Shown here one piece after another: positions 1 to 12,200 of a stretch of 64,000 bases of DNA. The notes under the pieces were generated by a model. That model did not search any database. It saw only the letters and a list, made by a program, of their open reading frames with translations, and had not been told where the DNA came from. Every line of letters starts with the position of its first letter. The first letter of the stretch is position 1. Source of the DNA: Echeneis naucrates (Eukaryota; Chordata; Actinopteri; Carangiformes; Echeneidae); contig NC_042515.1 of assembly GCF_900963305.1 (NCBI RefSeq), positions 7,238,377-7,302,376 of the forward strand. The letters are read 5' to 3'. A program made the translations under genes and the position numbers.

Positions 1-54
1 GATAGAGTAAAATATTTAAAAACCTGTAAAATACCTAATTGGTTGATGGATGCC

Positions 55-265
55 AGAATGGGTATACATTTATTGGAATTTAATATTCTTCAGATATAAT
101 TTAGATTCAGAGGGAATAAAGCGTTCTCTCTTGCAGCTCCTAAATTATGGAATGAGCTACCGTTGCACATTAGACAAACCTACCCACCCAAAATACAAAC
201 TTGTCTTAAAATCTATTTTCATTCCTTGGCTTTCAACTCCACATGAGACTCTGCTCTTGTTTTAG
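55..265 (+). mobile_element. 3' end of a degenerate LINE ORF (L2/CR1-like)
   Basis: Reading about 122-255 gives AFSLAAPKLWNELPLHIRQT and a short tail before a stop. This resembles the extreme C-terminus of non-LTR retrotransposon reverse transcriptase proteins (pattern FS-AAPKLWN-LP--IR). The preceding residues (FFRYNLDSEGIKRS) lie in another frame, so there is a frameshift near 120. An AT-rich tail follows to about 330. Only the 3' end is present, as expected of a 5'-truncated copy. The clade is inferred from this motif alone. Confidence 0.6.
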
Positions 266-810
266 CGTTTTATGATTTGCTTTTATTTATTTTTTAACTG
301 TAGAAAAAAAAAATTATAATTATTTTAGTGTTTATTCCTGTTTCATTTTATTTGCTTAATTTTTTTGCCAATTTATATACACGGCTATGTTTCAGCTATG
401 GTTGTTTTTAAAGTCCTTTATAAAGTTGAATTGAGATTATATAGGAGGTCTGATCAGTGCTCCTCTTTTCCAGATCATATTCTAAACAGAAGAGTCATCC
501 ATGTGGCATGGTATGAAGACATGATACGGCTACACTCTATCTTCACTTGTCTGGCTGTGTTCTACAAAATAAACTCAATTTAATTGTCGTCATCAGAAAG
601 TTTATTCAACTGCAGCTGTGATGTTGCAACATGTTACCACACACTAACCAGAGCTCTAATAAAGCCTGAGACAGACACCAGGTGCATGACTGACCACTGC
701 CAAATTCAGCAGAGGCTCCACATGAAATCAGCTGAAAGAACAAGATGTGCATTGAAAAACGAAGCAAGCCATATTAAGCGGTGTTTCGATGAGTCCCTCC
801 AGAGCTTCAG

Positions 811-903
811 TGCTGGCTGAGTTGGAGTTTAGCAACAGCAGCACAGCAGGAAGATTAGTGGGAGGTGACGAAGAGCCATATCTGAAAATCCTGGCTCTGG
901 CAG
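811..903 (+). pseudogene. Relic of elastase (cela1) exon 2
   Basis: This 93-bp stretch resembles cela1 exon 2 (6551-6654, 104 bp) at both ends. Both begin CAG|TGCTGGCTGAG followed by C or T and TGGAG. Both have GTGGGAGG at the activation-site VGG codons. Both end in a CCTGGC-CTGGCAG|GT donor. The frame reads VLAELE, then LVGGDE, against VLAELE and VVGGEV in the functional gene. The middle is 15 bp shorter and the end 4 bp longer, so the frame at the donor is broken. I could not see other elastase exons nearby. It is best explained as the last recognisable exon of a decayed tandem elastase copy. Chance similarity is possible but would have to reproduce both splice junctions. Confidence 0.5.
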
Positions 904-3900
904 GTGCACTAGCACGCAGCCATGCAGAACATGGTAAACAAGGCTTTTATTCCAGCCAACGAACAAACCCCCCCAAAAAGAAAGAGATATGTAAACATAT
1001 AATGTAATGTACACTGAACTGTGGAGGTGCTGCAAGGTGGACTTCATTACTTCATTGATACTTTGGTATAAATTAGCATCAACTCTCCCATATAAGAACA
1101 CAATAAACAAAAATGGGTTATAGAAACAGTAATAACTTTCTATTTACTGAAATGTTGTGCACTTATTTACCTCAGGTCATAAATAATTTTAATTTCAAAT
1201 AAGCATTGCTGTTTTGTCTTGTTATACATCTCCCACACAGAGGCTGTGCAGGTTCAGTTGGTGTCTTGACGCCTTCGCTATCTTATAAGCTCTCACTGTG
1301 GAAATAAATCAATCGATCGACCCTAAAAAACTTACAGCTCTTGGCTCCCACCTGTAAAAGGAGTTATTGAGGTTTTAGGATCTGTCTAATGCTCATGAAT
1401 CACATTATTTTAGCAGCTTACCTTTGCAGAGCTCTAACCTTATAGAGTTTTCCTTTGGTGTAAAATTTTCATGGGTCTGATAAAGTGAATCTCTTTGAAT
1501 AAAATTCTGATCGCAGGATCTTTTGTTCAAAGTTGCCAGATATTTGTAACATGGTCAGGATGTTTCCGGCGATTGTATTTGCAGTAGAGGAATTTCAAGC
1601 ATTTCTATCTGATCGCTCTGACCCCTTCCATGAGTCCAGCTGCTCTGCTGCCTTTTGATGAGATCCTGACCTATAGCAGCATCTGTTATTTCACTGGTAT
1701 GTCCGCTGGGTCAGACCTAACTCCTCACCTGTAAACTATGAGAGTGAGGGACTCAGTATGTAACACATGTCTGCCAGGATGAGACAGGCTTATCCTCCTG
1801 TTGACCCCCAGACCTGCAGAGCTCTGGCAGGCGAGGTAGCACCACAAAGACTATCAAAATCTGTGCTGGTGAGGTAATCAGACAGGATGCAATGAGAGTC
1901 TGCTTTTATGAGAGTAAATAAATGGACTTCTCAATTGAATCAAAACAAGCGTGATAATGCAGGATCGTTATATCTGCTAAATATGAATCCACTGTACGAC
2001 TAGGAGAGTAAACCTGCTTTGTGCTCGCTAACAAAATCCAAAATACTATTTTCCACATGGACTGAACAGTCATATGTTGTTGCTAATAGTTTTTATTTGT
2101 TAAATAACGTTCACTACGCCTTTTTATGGCTTTAATTTGAGGGAGGAAAAAGGAGGAAATTTAGTCGATACAAGGGACAATGTCTTTGTTTTTCTTCTTG
2201 GTTTGAAAAACCTGAGATAGCAACTGAGTTCAGCCCTCAGTGGTTTATTTGATTTATGTTTGACAGGCTGAAACTTGGCGGGATTGCTGAGGCACATCAG
2301 CCAAAAACTGAGATCCGAGTCACCAGCATGTCTCCAGCTGGGAGAGGGTATCAAATGCCAGGGCTGCAAGCTGCAAGCAAATACACCCTTAAAGGAGCCA
2401 ACCACTGTTTTGCCCTTACTGTTAGATTTTGCATGATGTAAGTCTCTGTTGTTGACAGGCCATTTATCATTTTTCTGCTTTAAGAGGGCGATGAGTTATA
2501 GGATAACCATTTAGTGTGATCTGCCACCCCTTCTTGCCACAACTTGACAATTTGCTGTGTGGTGTGCGACAGGTGTGCGGTGCAGGGCCGTTTATAAATT
2601 GCCTGTATGTGATAACAAATGTACCTTTCTACTATTGCTGTCTACTATCTCCCCGGAAGGAGCAGTTACAGCCAAATTGGTCCTCTTTGTTAATTTGATA
2701 GTCCTGTGTTCTTACCCAAAGGTCCTTTGATTTCTGCTTTATTTCAGCTGACATTTAGGCCCTCTCTAGATTTGTTCTATATTTTATGCTGACTGAATAA
2801 ACAATATATTTTTGATACAGCAATTCCTGCTTTCAATTTATTCTGGGTTTGGTATGCTTTAACATTGCCAGGTCACATTTCAGTTTGGGGTTGATGTCTC
2901 ATGACATAAAATGAAAATGAAATTGGACGGGGAAGAATCTAAGCATCTAAAATAGAATGACTATCATAGGTCCACCCAGACGTATTACTCTGCTGTGAAA
3001 AGAAAAACCTAACTGACGTGTGTATATATTAATGTATATGTGCAAATTGATCAAAAAAGTCTCTTACCTGAATGGTTAACAGCAAAATGGGTGTCTATTG
3101 TAGATGTGTGTCTGCTGTTCTCGGATGCCGTTCTCTTCACCCACGTTTTCCCCCGACAAGACAGGGATCAAATCAGTCACTACATCAGTTGCTATAAGCT
3201 GTTGTACATCAAATAAAGACACATTAGATACAATACTCACCTTGTACTTGAATCACAATATTCTTTTCACGCTGCCATGAACTAACTACTGCGGTTTAGC
3301 AGGTCAAATCATTTGAAAGCAGGGTGTAATTAACATCAAGCTGGAAATGTGGATTTTTCTTTTTTTAAGGTCATAAAAGTGGAAATGGAGAGCATTTCTG
3401 CAGCAGAAATGACCTTCAATAGAATTTCTTCTCTACCTGATCGACTGTTAACATCAATGTCCGTGTTTTAACCAATTTTCTCTCCATAACTGGCTGAAGT
3501 ACTGGATTTTCCCGGTAGTGTCAACTCTGGCTGATATGTGATGTGTCATTCTCCACCATCGAGATGAGACTTTTAGTTTAGACACACAGCTAACAACCAC
3601 TGCCTTGTGCTGAAATTTAATGTGCTCTGAGTGGCATAGGAATATCAGCAAGTTACCTATGTGACAGAGACAGGACTGACATATAGACGAGCAGATGGTG
3701 CACCGTGGGGCTTCGCCAGAGACACGAGGATACACTTTTGTGTTTTTGACATAATGCAAATGTATTCTATTTCTGAGCTCTGACAACCAGCAGCCCAGAG
3801 TAGATTCTGGCACTCATTGCGCTGTTATTTTTCAAATTGAAGTTTTTTTCATTGTTTATTTTGTTTTTTGTTTTGTTTTTTTTTTGGGGGGGGGGGTTCC

Positions 3901-6278
3901 CATCACAAACTGGTCTAGTTGCTGTTTATAAAACAGAAGGTTTGTGTTACCCTTTCTGTTGCCTCTGGTGGTTTTGTGACATTTTAAAAGAAAAAGGTTG
4001 CAGTGAGCTCTGAGGCAGGCCTAGAATAGTGCATGCATGATAAGTGTCTGTCTATACTGAGAACCACACACATGCCACCGCGGTTTAATCAGACTGACTG
4101 ACTGTCTCAGCAGAGAAACATGTGACACTTTGTCTATAAAATTGTATCTGCATTTCATCACACTTCCATTTTCCCAAGCCTTTTTATGCTTCATCTTAAA
4201 AGCTTCACTTTATTCTAGGTTTCATTTTGACCTTGAAACAGCTCAGTATCCTCAAAAAAAAAAAAAAAAAAAAGGCAGAACATAGCCTAAGGGGAGGTGA
4301 TATCATTTATGTGCAAGGTATTCGTTACATGCTTCCAGCTATTCCTTTTATTATTACAGGGTTGAAATAATGGATGTTTCTAACAAGATTCTTTAATGCT
4401 GACTTTTAAACATTTCACAGTTGAATGTAACCTACTAACTAATCAATGCTCTGTTTATTGCATTATTGCAATTGCAGTTATCTTTAATCAGACAAGCAGT
4501 GCAATTGATTTTTCAGTTCCAGGTTAAACATTACGGAATAAATATTTTAAAAACTGATCACTTTGTTCAGGAAAAATTTGAGCAGAAAAACAACTATTAT
4601 GTGTCAGATCATTTCTTGGCCAGGAATAGAGGCCAAGTTCCCCGTAAAACTGATTTATTATTTTTACACTTAAGTTTCGGTGTAGATTAAAAATAGAAAT
4701 ATAACACGTTATCTAGTGAGTTTCATGAAGTGTACTTGGACAGAACCAGGCTAGCATATCTGCCAGCCAACACGCAGACATGACGATCGTCTCATCAGTT
4801 GAGCCCTCAAATTAAAGTGAATGAATACATTTCTCAAAATGCTGAATTACTCATTTAATTTAGGAAATCTTAACGTTCTTCCTGGGTTATGTGACAAGTA
4901 TATCCAGTAGGATTGACTGTGAAGCAGTCATCTGAGGGACACGGGCCTAGTAATCCTCACTTGTCGGAGAAGAGCAGATAACAGAGCTCAGGTTGTAGCC
5001 TGGAGCACATCATTGATGAGCTGCCTAAGTGTGGCTCAGTAGCTCCAGGATGTCTGGTTGGTAGTTGCAGTACAGAGCAACTCTGTCTAAATGTTTCTGT
5101 GTCCGGAGGCCTCGGTCGAACTTTTGATATAAAGCTCAACATTATTATACCTGTTGCCAGAAACATTTGAATTTAAAATGTCTATATGAGTATTTGTCTC
5201 TAATTAATGTGATTAAAGAGACTGACAGGTGTCAATTTTGTTCACCACAGTCTCTCTGCCCTTCAATAAAGCATGCAGCATTATGCACACGCTATAATGT
5301 CAGATGCACACAACCTCAAGAAAACTCGAAGTGGAACACTGCATTTTAGCCTCAGGCTAGTTACACTTTCAAAACAATCTTGATCTAAACTGATCATCAT
5401 CCCTGAACATGGAAGAATATATACAGTTCAGAGTCCTCTGCCTCTCGATATTCCCATCTACCTCCTATGTACGTGGAGCTCAGCTGTGTGTTCTCAGACA
5501 ACAGTCTGCTGTTGACTTTACAGCAGCTTTGGCCTGAGTGTGAATTTCTCTGATAATGCAGATTCTCATGTTTCATGTCTCATGAGTCTGTGGCCTTTGA
5601 ACAGCTTACAGCGAAACACTCCACAACCTAATTTAAACATTTAACACGTTTTCTACACATTACACATGGAGCTAATTCTGCAATAACCCTTGCTCACTCA
5701 TACTTTAACCTTGTTTGAAACTATTATTAAAGTAGCTTCAAGCACCTTCAGCTTGTGTAAAAAAACACACTCCGCGCAAAGATGAATATATACTGTAGGT
5801 CTAAATGCACCTCTAGGAAATTCAAATGACTCACAGACTGTGAGGCTTTTTTATATACAAATTTTCTGATGACAACCAGCAGGAGAGCCAAGTTGTCCCC
5901 TCAGACTGTACAGAGTCAAATTCATGTGAAGGAGGATTTTTAGTGGAGGGGTGCACTTGCAGAAGATGTCAGTAGGTATTTGTGTTTGCTGTCGGAAGCG
6001 CCTTTCTATCTCTGGCAAGTGGTAAGATGTTTTTAAAGTAGTAAACACCGACTTAAGGGTAGAGGCTACAGGATGACATTTCATGTGTAGACAGTTAAGA
6101 TGCCTGAGGAAAATTTGTGATTTGCAAATTTGGGACTTAAATATAAATTGCATGCAGTCCAAACTGTGGCTGCTGCTAAAAGTTGAAGCCCCCCCTCCAA
6201 AAAAAAAAAAAAAAAAAGTGGAAAAAATTGATTCATATCTGTTCCAGGAATGAACTAGCGATAACTGTGAGTCCGATA

Positions 6279-6372
6279 CAGGTGGGCATGTGCTGCAACT
6301 GAACAAACACAGAGACTATACCAGGATAGGAGACCCTCAGGGTATAAAAGCGTAGTGGACAGAAGTGTGCAG
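6279..6372 (+). promoter_or_regulatory. cela1 core promoter with TATA box
   Basis: A clear TATAAA lies at 6343-6348 (context GGTATAAAAG), 47 bp before the cela1 ATG, which predicts a very short 5' UTR starting near 6372. An E-box CAGGTG at 6279-6284 could serve the acinar factor PTF1, as in other pancreatic protease promoters, but I see no convincing paired TC-box, so that role is inference. Confidence 0.7.
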
Positions 6373-6394
6373 AAAGCTTCAGGAGACTGCAGAC

Positions 6395-9195
6395 ATGCTC
6401 AGGTTTCTTGTGTTGACCTCTCTCGCAGCCCTCGGTAACAGCTCTCTGATTCCTCCCATATTTTGACTTTCTGCACATAACACAGCTTAAAACGCACTTA
6501 AGAGCATGATGTGTGATTTATGTGCTTGCCTTGTTTGTGTTTTTCCTCAGTGCTGGCTGAGCTGGAGCCCCAGCCCAGGTACCTGGAGGATGACAGTATT
6601 GAGGAGAAAGTCGTGGGAGGAGAGGTGGCTCAACCTAACTCCTGGCCCTGGCAGGTACAGTACAATGCCTTCTTTGAGTTCACCTAAACAATAACAGAAT
6701 ACTCTGGTCACACTGGTGTTGTGACAGAATTAATCCCCCTGCTGTGAAAATCGCCCCTTAAGGTTTGGTATAGCTGTTTGAGTTAAAGGAAATTCATAAT
6801 ATTTGGAGTCCGTCTTCTTTTCTGTCTTATCGCGGATACATTTCCCCCTCGTAACATGATTTATCGTCTCATCAGATCTCCCTGCAGTATAAATCTGGTT
6901 CCAGCTTCTACCACACCTGTGGAGGAACCCTGATCAGGAGAGGATGGGTCCTGACTGCTGCTCACTGTGTGGACAGGTGAGAGTTTCCTCCATCACAGAG
7001 CAGCTGCTGAGCCCAAATCTAATCAGCATGCGTGTTTGCACAGAACTGAATCTCTACATAAATGTATTACATAATATTTCCTGCTGGCATTGGGGCAGAG
7101 GTAAGATGCTGTAGATGTGCTCTTGACTGGCTATATTTCAGTTTTCCACAAAAAACTAACACGTCGTTTGCTAAAATATTGATTTTCAACAGATATCTAA
7201 CCAAAACAGCAGAAGAATTATTATTTATTTGCATCTTCTCGCATGTCTTCAGGTCCAGGACTTGGCGTGTCGTTCTTGGAGATCACAACATCAATGTGCA
7301 TGAGGGCAAGGAGCAGTATATGAGCGTGAGCCGTGTCTACATCCACCCCAATTGGAACTCCAACAACGTTGCTGGAGGGTTAGTGATTACTGGGCTAACC
7401 CTGCTTTACAATATTGTAAATTTCAGGTTCAGATAGAACAAGTGAATTCCAACCAACTTTGGGCTTAAAGAAACTGATAAACCAACCAATTAGTGGATGA
7501 TTAATTAAGAGTGGGATAACTATTATTTATCCCTCAGTAAGTATGGCTTCTTATGAAGCCATCACAGTGAAATGACTTCTACTTCACCGACCTCTGACTC
7601 TCAGGTGGGACATTGCTCTCCTGCGTCTGTCCTCTGATGCTTCCCTGAACAATTACGTCCAGCTCGGCGCCCTGCCTCCTTCTGGTCAGGTCCTGCCCCA
7701 CAACAACAACTGCTACATCACCGGATGGGGACGCACCAAGAGTATGTGGCTGCAAGGATACAGTGCATGTTAAATCTGCAGTACAGCGATGCCTGATGAC
7801 AGTTGTGAGAAAAAGTTCTTGTGTTGCCTCCAGCTGGCGGTCAGCTGTCTGCCCAGCTGAAGCAGGCCTACCTGCCCGTTGTCGACTACAGGACCTGCTC
7901 CAGCTATGGATGGTGGGGCAGCACTGTGAAGGACTCCATGGTCTGCGCTGGTGGTGGCAGTGAGTCTGGTTGCCAGGTGAGAGAGGACTTTACAATCCGT
8001 TCACACAATCTTAGCATTTGTTAACTTGAGCCAGAACTTGAAGACACTTTCTCTCAAGGATGACAGTATTTCAGTTCTACATCAGCCTTTATGACGGGTA
8101 CTAATGCAGTATTCATGGTTAATAAGTTAGTTGCTTCTTGCTTGTGGATTGATTTTAGACAATTGATTAGAAAATCTCCTAGACCATATTCCCAATCACA
8201 TAAAATACACGCGGAGGATTTAAGCCATGATCCATTTATCAACATTTAGAATCCAATCTTTAGAAAAGGATAAACTCTGACCAAAGCCTCAAAAACCAAA
8301 TCATATACCTAATTAATATTTACAATCAATCATAGAGCATTAGAAGTATTTACAAAGCTGTTCAGTTTTTGTCATGTCACCAGGACAGATTCTTCCCGGT
8401 TCAGATTTTGAACTCAGTTTCTCATCCATTTGTTTCCTAAAATATGGAAGTTCTCCGGTATGTCAGAGTAGGCAGAGTGGGACAAACTCTGGGAAGAACC
8501 CCCCCCCATGATGATAAAATGAGACTCCCCCTGAGCTGGGGCCTGACCCGTCTTGTCAAGAAAGATATTTTGGAGGACGCACATGGGATTATGTGCTGCA
8601 TCAGCAGGGGCATAGAGTCAGTTACAAAGATCCAGGCTAGTGCTTAAAATGCACAAAGTGTCAAAGTCTGCCAAACGTGTTCTGTGGAAACTTGCTCAAG
8701 GTAGTGTGAGATTTAAGGGCATATGTGAAGCTAAAGGGAAGATGCTGCTCTTTGAGAAACTTGGCATTCTTCTTGTAGAGAGATGAAGCCTTCAGTTATT
8801 TGGCTCTGAGGTCTTTGTCTTTGGGTGATGTTTTCTCTGAATCCAGGGTGACTCCGGCGGCCCCCTGAACTGCAATGTCAGCGGCCGTTGGGTTGTCCAC
8901 GGAGTGACCAGCTTCGTGTCCTCCTCTGGCTGCAACACCTACAAGAAGCCCACCGTCTTCACCCGTGTCTCTGCCTACATCAGCTGGATGAACAGCGTGA
9001 GTATTTAACACGAAGCAACAGAAATCAAAGCGGCAGATGTTAACATAAACAGCCACTACATGCAGCATTTCATTAACTGATTTGCACATTCAGTTGTCCT
9101 TATGAATTCATGTATTTGTCTAGTGCATGGTTTGCATTCTTGAGAATAAGCACATAATGATTAATTTGTCCTTGCTTTAACAGATCATGGGTTAA
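6395..9195 (+). CDS. cela1: Chymotrypsin-like elastase 1 (pancreatic elastase I)
   Basis: Secreted S1-family serine protease of the exocrine pancreas, made as a zymogen. Coding exons: 6395-6434, 6551-6654, 6876-6976, 7253-7378, 7605-7741, 7834-7976, 8847-8996, 9184-9195, giving 270 residues, usual for the family. Residues 1-16 are a signal peptide ending VLA. A propeptide follows to Lys33, and the mature chain starts VVGGEV. The catalytic triad is His78 (TAAHC), Asp126 (WDIALL) and Ser220 (GDSGGPL). The segment [11 protein letters not shown]...[11 protein letters not shown] closely follows mammalian elastase 1, whose pocket takes small residues. The last coding exon supplies only IMG and the stop. 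The start is the first ATG after the TATA box. Teleosts carry several cela1 copies, so the paralogue number is unknown. Confidence 0.95.
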
Positions 9196-9259
9196 GAATA
9201 ACAACCATCTCCATGGATACCAGTGAAGATTTCAAGCTGTTTCTGTGCACCTGCATCAG

Positions 9260-9265
9260 AATAAA
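9260..9265 (+). terminator. cela1 polyadenylation signal
   Basis: AATAAA lies 65 bp after the cela1 stop codon (context AGAATAAAAC). The resulting 3' UTR is short, as usual for pancreatic zymogen mRNAs. Confidence 0.75.
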
Positions 9266-12200
9266 ACATCCTGTTTTTCACATTTTGCCTCACCTCATTT
9301 TCCAAAAGGAACTGGTCATCTTGAGAGTTTATAAATGTATAAATAACGGGAGATATAATTTCATTTGGATTCAAGTGGGTTCTCTCTAAAAAAAAAAAAA
9401 AAAGATCAGTATTTATCTATTGAAATGTTTTTTATTAAGTGACCAGTGAAAATTCTGTAAAAGTACTCTTTTAATATATGTGGTAAAGCTATTCTACTAT
9501 ACTCCAGAATTTCAAGGACATCAAAATGAACTTCGGCTTTAAGACAGTTTAAAACAGTTGGTAAATAAACGAACAAATAACAATTAATAAAAGATAATTT
9601 GGTTCAATAAAAAACTCGATTTAATATTATTCTATGTAAGATAGCAATAGTGGGTAGCAAACTTTGTATTTCCTTGACAATGTCAGCAGCATATTAATAA
9701 TTCATTTATCTGCCTGACAAAGTAAACAACAACTCACTAATAAGCTTGGTGAATTGAGTTAAATTAAATCATTGTAATTACAAACAGCAAGCACATCGGT
9801 GCGTGTGATGCTGATATTTCAGACATGCAAATAGCTGTCTCATTCATACTTGCATTAAAACACACCAAGAGCATCTTAATGTGAATTTATGTATGGCTAT
9901 ATGGATTCACATTCAGATGCCCTTCACTGTGAAACCAGATGGACAAAGCTAGCCTTGGAACTTATCAAATCAAAAATTAGCAAATCAGAAAAATGCTGTT
10001 GACTCGCACTTTTGTTACATAATGTAATAGCAGTCACAGACTTGGGAAATAGTTCAACAGGCAAGGCGATGGAAAAACAAATAAAAAGTATCAAAAGCAG
10101 GACAAGAAGCAGGTAAAACTAATAGTGGCCTTGACTGATTGATAAGTATGAGATGGAAAACATCTGTGTTACAAAGAACAGAACAGCCTGTATTGCTTAC
10201 TGCAGCGTAAGTCCCGCTCTTTGATAGCAAGAGGTACGCAGACTGAATCTATGAAGACAGGCAGACTCATCTGCAAGCCCTGACATGTACAAAGCATTCT
10301 GCTACTGCTGACAGCTCTGTAAGCTTTAGGGACCCAAGTTAACGTCATTCCTCATTATCTACTTCAAGGTTTAGTTTGGCACGGTCAGAAGTATTTATGG
10401 AGGATCTGAAGGTGAAGAAAGACTAAACGCTGAGTCAGTCATTCTGTTGTCTTCAGCACAGACACTAAAACATGGATGGAGGGGCAGAGACCGGCTCCTG
10501 CCCGTATAACTCCCCGTAACAGGACACAACAGACTCACTGGTCAGATGGTAAACAGCCATTTTGCCTGTTTGCTTTTTTGGGTGTAGGAAACATTTTGTT
10601 GTGTGTCTCCAGACGGGTTGCCATATGGTGGCTGATGATGGCCCTACACTTTCCCGTAAATGCATGTCACATTGTCCTGCTGTGCGGCTTGGATCTGGGG
10701 TAAATCTAAGTGGGGCACCAACTGCTCTAACAAGTCAGAGGTAGATTCAGCCTTATCTGGTTGATGCTGGGGGGAAACATTTAGGATTCGGCTTTTAGAA
10801 TATCATTGAATTTTTACTGACATATGGGAGTGGTAGGAGACACTCCAGGTTTTAATAGCTTTGGGTGGAGGTTGTTTTTTTTTTTTTTTTTTAAGTACTT
10901 TATATACTTCGATATGTGCTGTAGAGAAGTGTAAAGTATTCAGGAACATTTTAATGTAAATTCTCACAATTATCAAATACTCTGCAAATACTGAACTGCT
11001 TCATGCTTTTGTAACAGCTACATCATCTCAGCACATCCTTTTCAGAAACAAAAGAAAGGATTGTACTCTATCTAATACATACTTGTGGGATTTGTTTATA
11101 TCACATTTTCATCTGATGGGACTGAACTCGAAGGTCAGTGCTTCTGTATTATCTCTGTGTGGGGGTTGTGTTCCTTACAGTAATGAGAAACTGTCAAACT
11201 AATTATACTCTAATCATCACCTTTTCTGCTTGATTAATTTTTGGGGTGAAAAATACGCACTTCTCTTTTGAATACATCGTCAGTGGTAAACTTCTGTACG
11301 ATAACCGAGACCCTCTAATATTATAGAACGCAGCAGATCGATACTCAGTATAACTTTAGATTTGGGTCTCTACAGGTCGGTCCAGAGGACACCCTGACAC
11401 TCAGTAACCTACTCAGCTGCCTGCCAATGTTTTGGGCACTTCCTAACCTCTGCTAAATAGCTGTAAACACCCCTGTGCTGCTGATTTAATTATACCATTC
11501 CAGGGTGGGAGGGGAATGCAAACTAGCAGACAAATGCTAATGAGTTTTTTGCTGTTTTGTAGATTTTTGCTGCTTGATTACCCGTCACTTTGGAAGATAA
11601 GTGGCAAGTAATTGTAAATCTTTATTTCTGTTGGAAGCGAGAGTTTTTTTCTCATTAATGTAAAAATGGGCAGACAATTTTATTTTCTGGCACGAAACAT
11701 CAGCTACTTTAGTCTCACAAGACTAACAGGGGACTGCAGCCATGTTAGCTGCTTCAGGCTGTTTTCAGGCAGAGCGCTGCCTGAATGAGTAGACTGTTAA
11801 TGTCGGCATGCAATATGCTCACAGTGACAATGATAAGCTGATGTTTATCAGATACAATATTTAACATCTTCACCACCTTAGGTGATTGGATTTAACACAG
11901 ACAGCAGCTCAGGTTTACTGGATAATTAGCTTAGCAGCTATTTAATGCATCATTAATTGCAACTGGACTCATTTCGATGTGATGACGCTGCCGGTCTGAA
12001 GGTGCAGGTATCATTAGAAATCACACTGAAAACAATAGCTGTCGAGAGATTTCAGTCAAAGCCACAAATGCCAAGGTTCATGCTGCAGAGAAAGTCAAGA
12101 GGTCAGCAAAATCTTGAAGGTTCATCCTTTAACAACTCTTCATGTCTCTTCAAAATTTTGTGGCAAACTAGACAATATATAAAACAGATCAGTTTGAAAC

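Larger units (their letters stand above)
1..6342. other. Intergenic region upstream of cela1
   Basis: Apart from the LINE tail at the left edge and the elastase-exon relic near 0.8-0.9 kb, I see no supportable gene. Short open frames lack splice-site context or family resemblance. The stretch contains homopolymer runs (a T/G run near 3870-3896, a pure A run near 4255-4273, an A run near 6200-6217) and is otherwise AT-rich unique-looking DNA. Confidence 0.5.

Noticed and set aside
3454-3813. 119-codon minus-strand open frame
   Set aside because: Composition looks random, there is no domain, and no neighbouring exon or promoter fits.
4957-5166. Minus-strand open frame of 69 codons, with another frame reading LDRVALYCNYQPDILELLSH
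   Set aside because: The protein-like stretch is in a frame with stops nearby and no splice sites or known family. It may be an old relic, but nothing supports a call.
9880-9925. Short inverted repeat AATGTGAAT / ATTCACATT
   Set aside because: Nine-base arms with a long loop are expected by chance in AT-rich DNA of this length.
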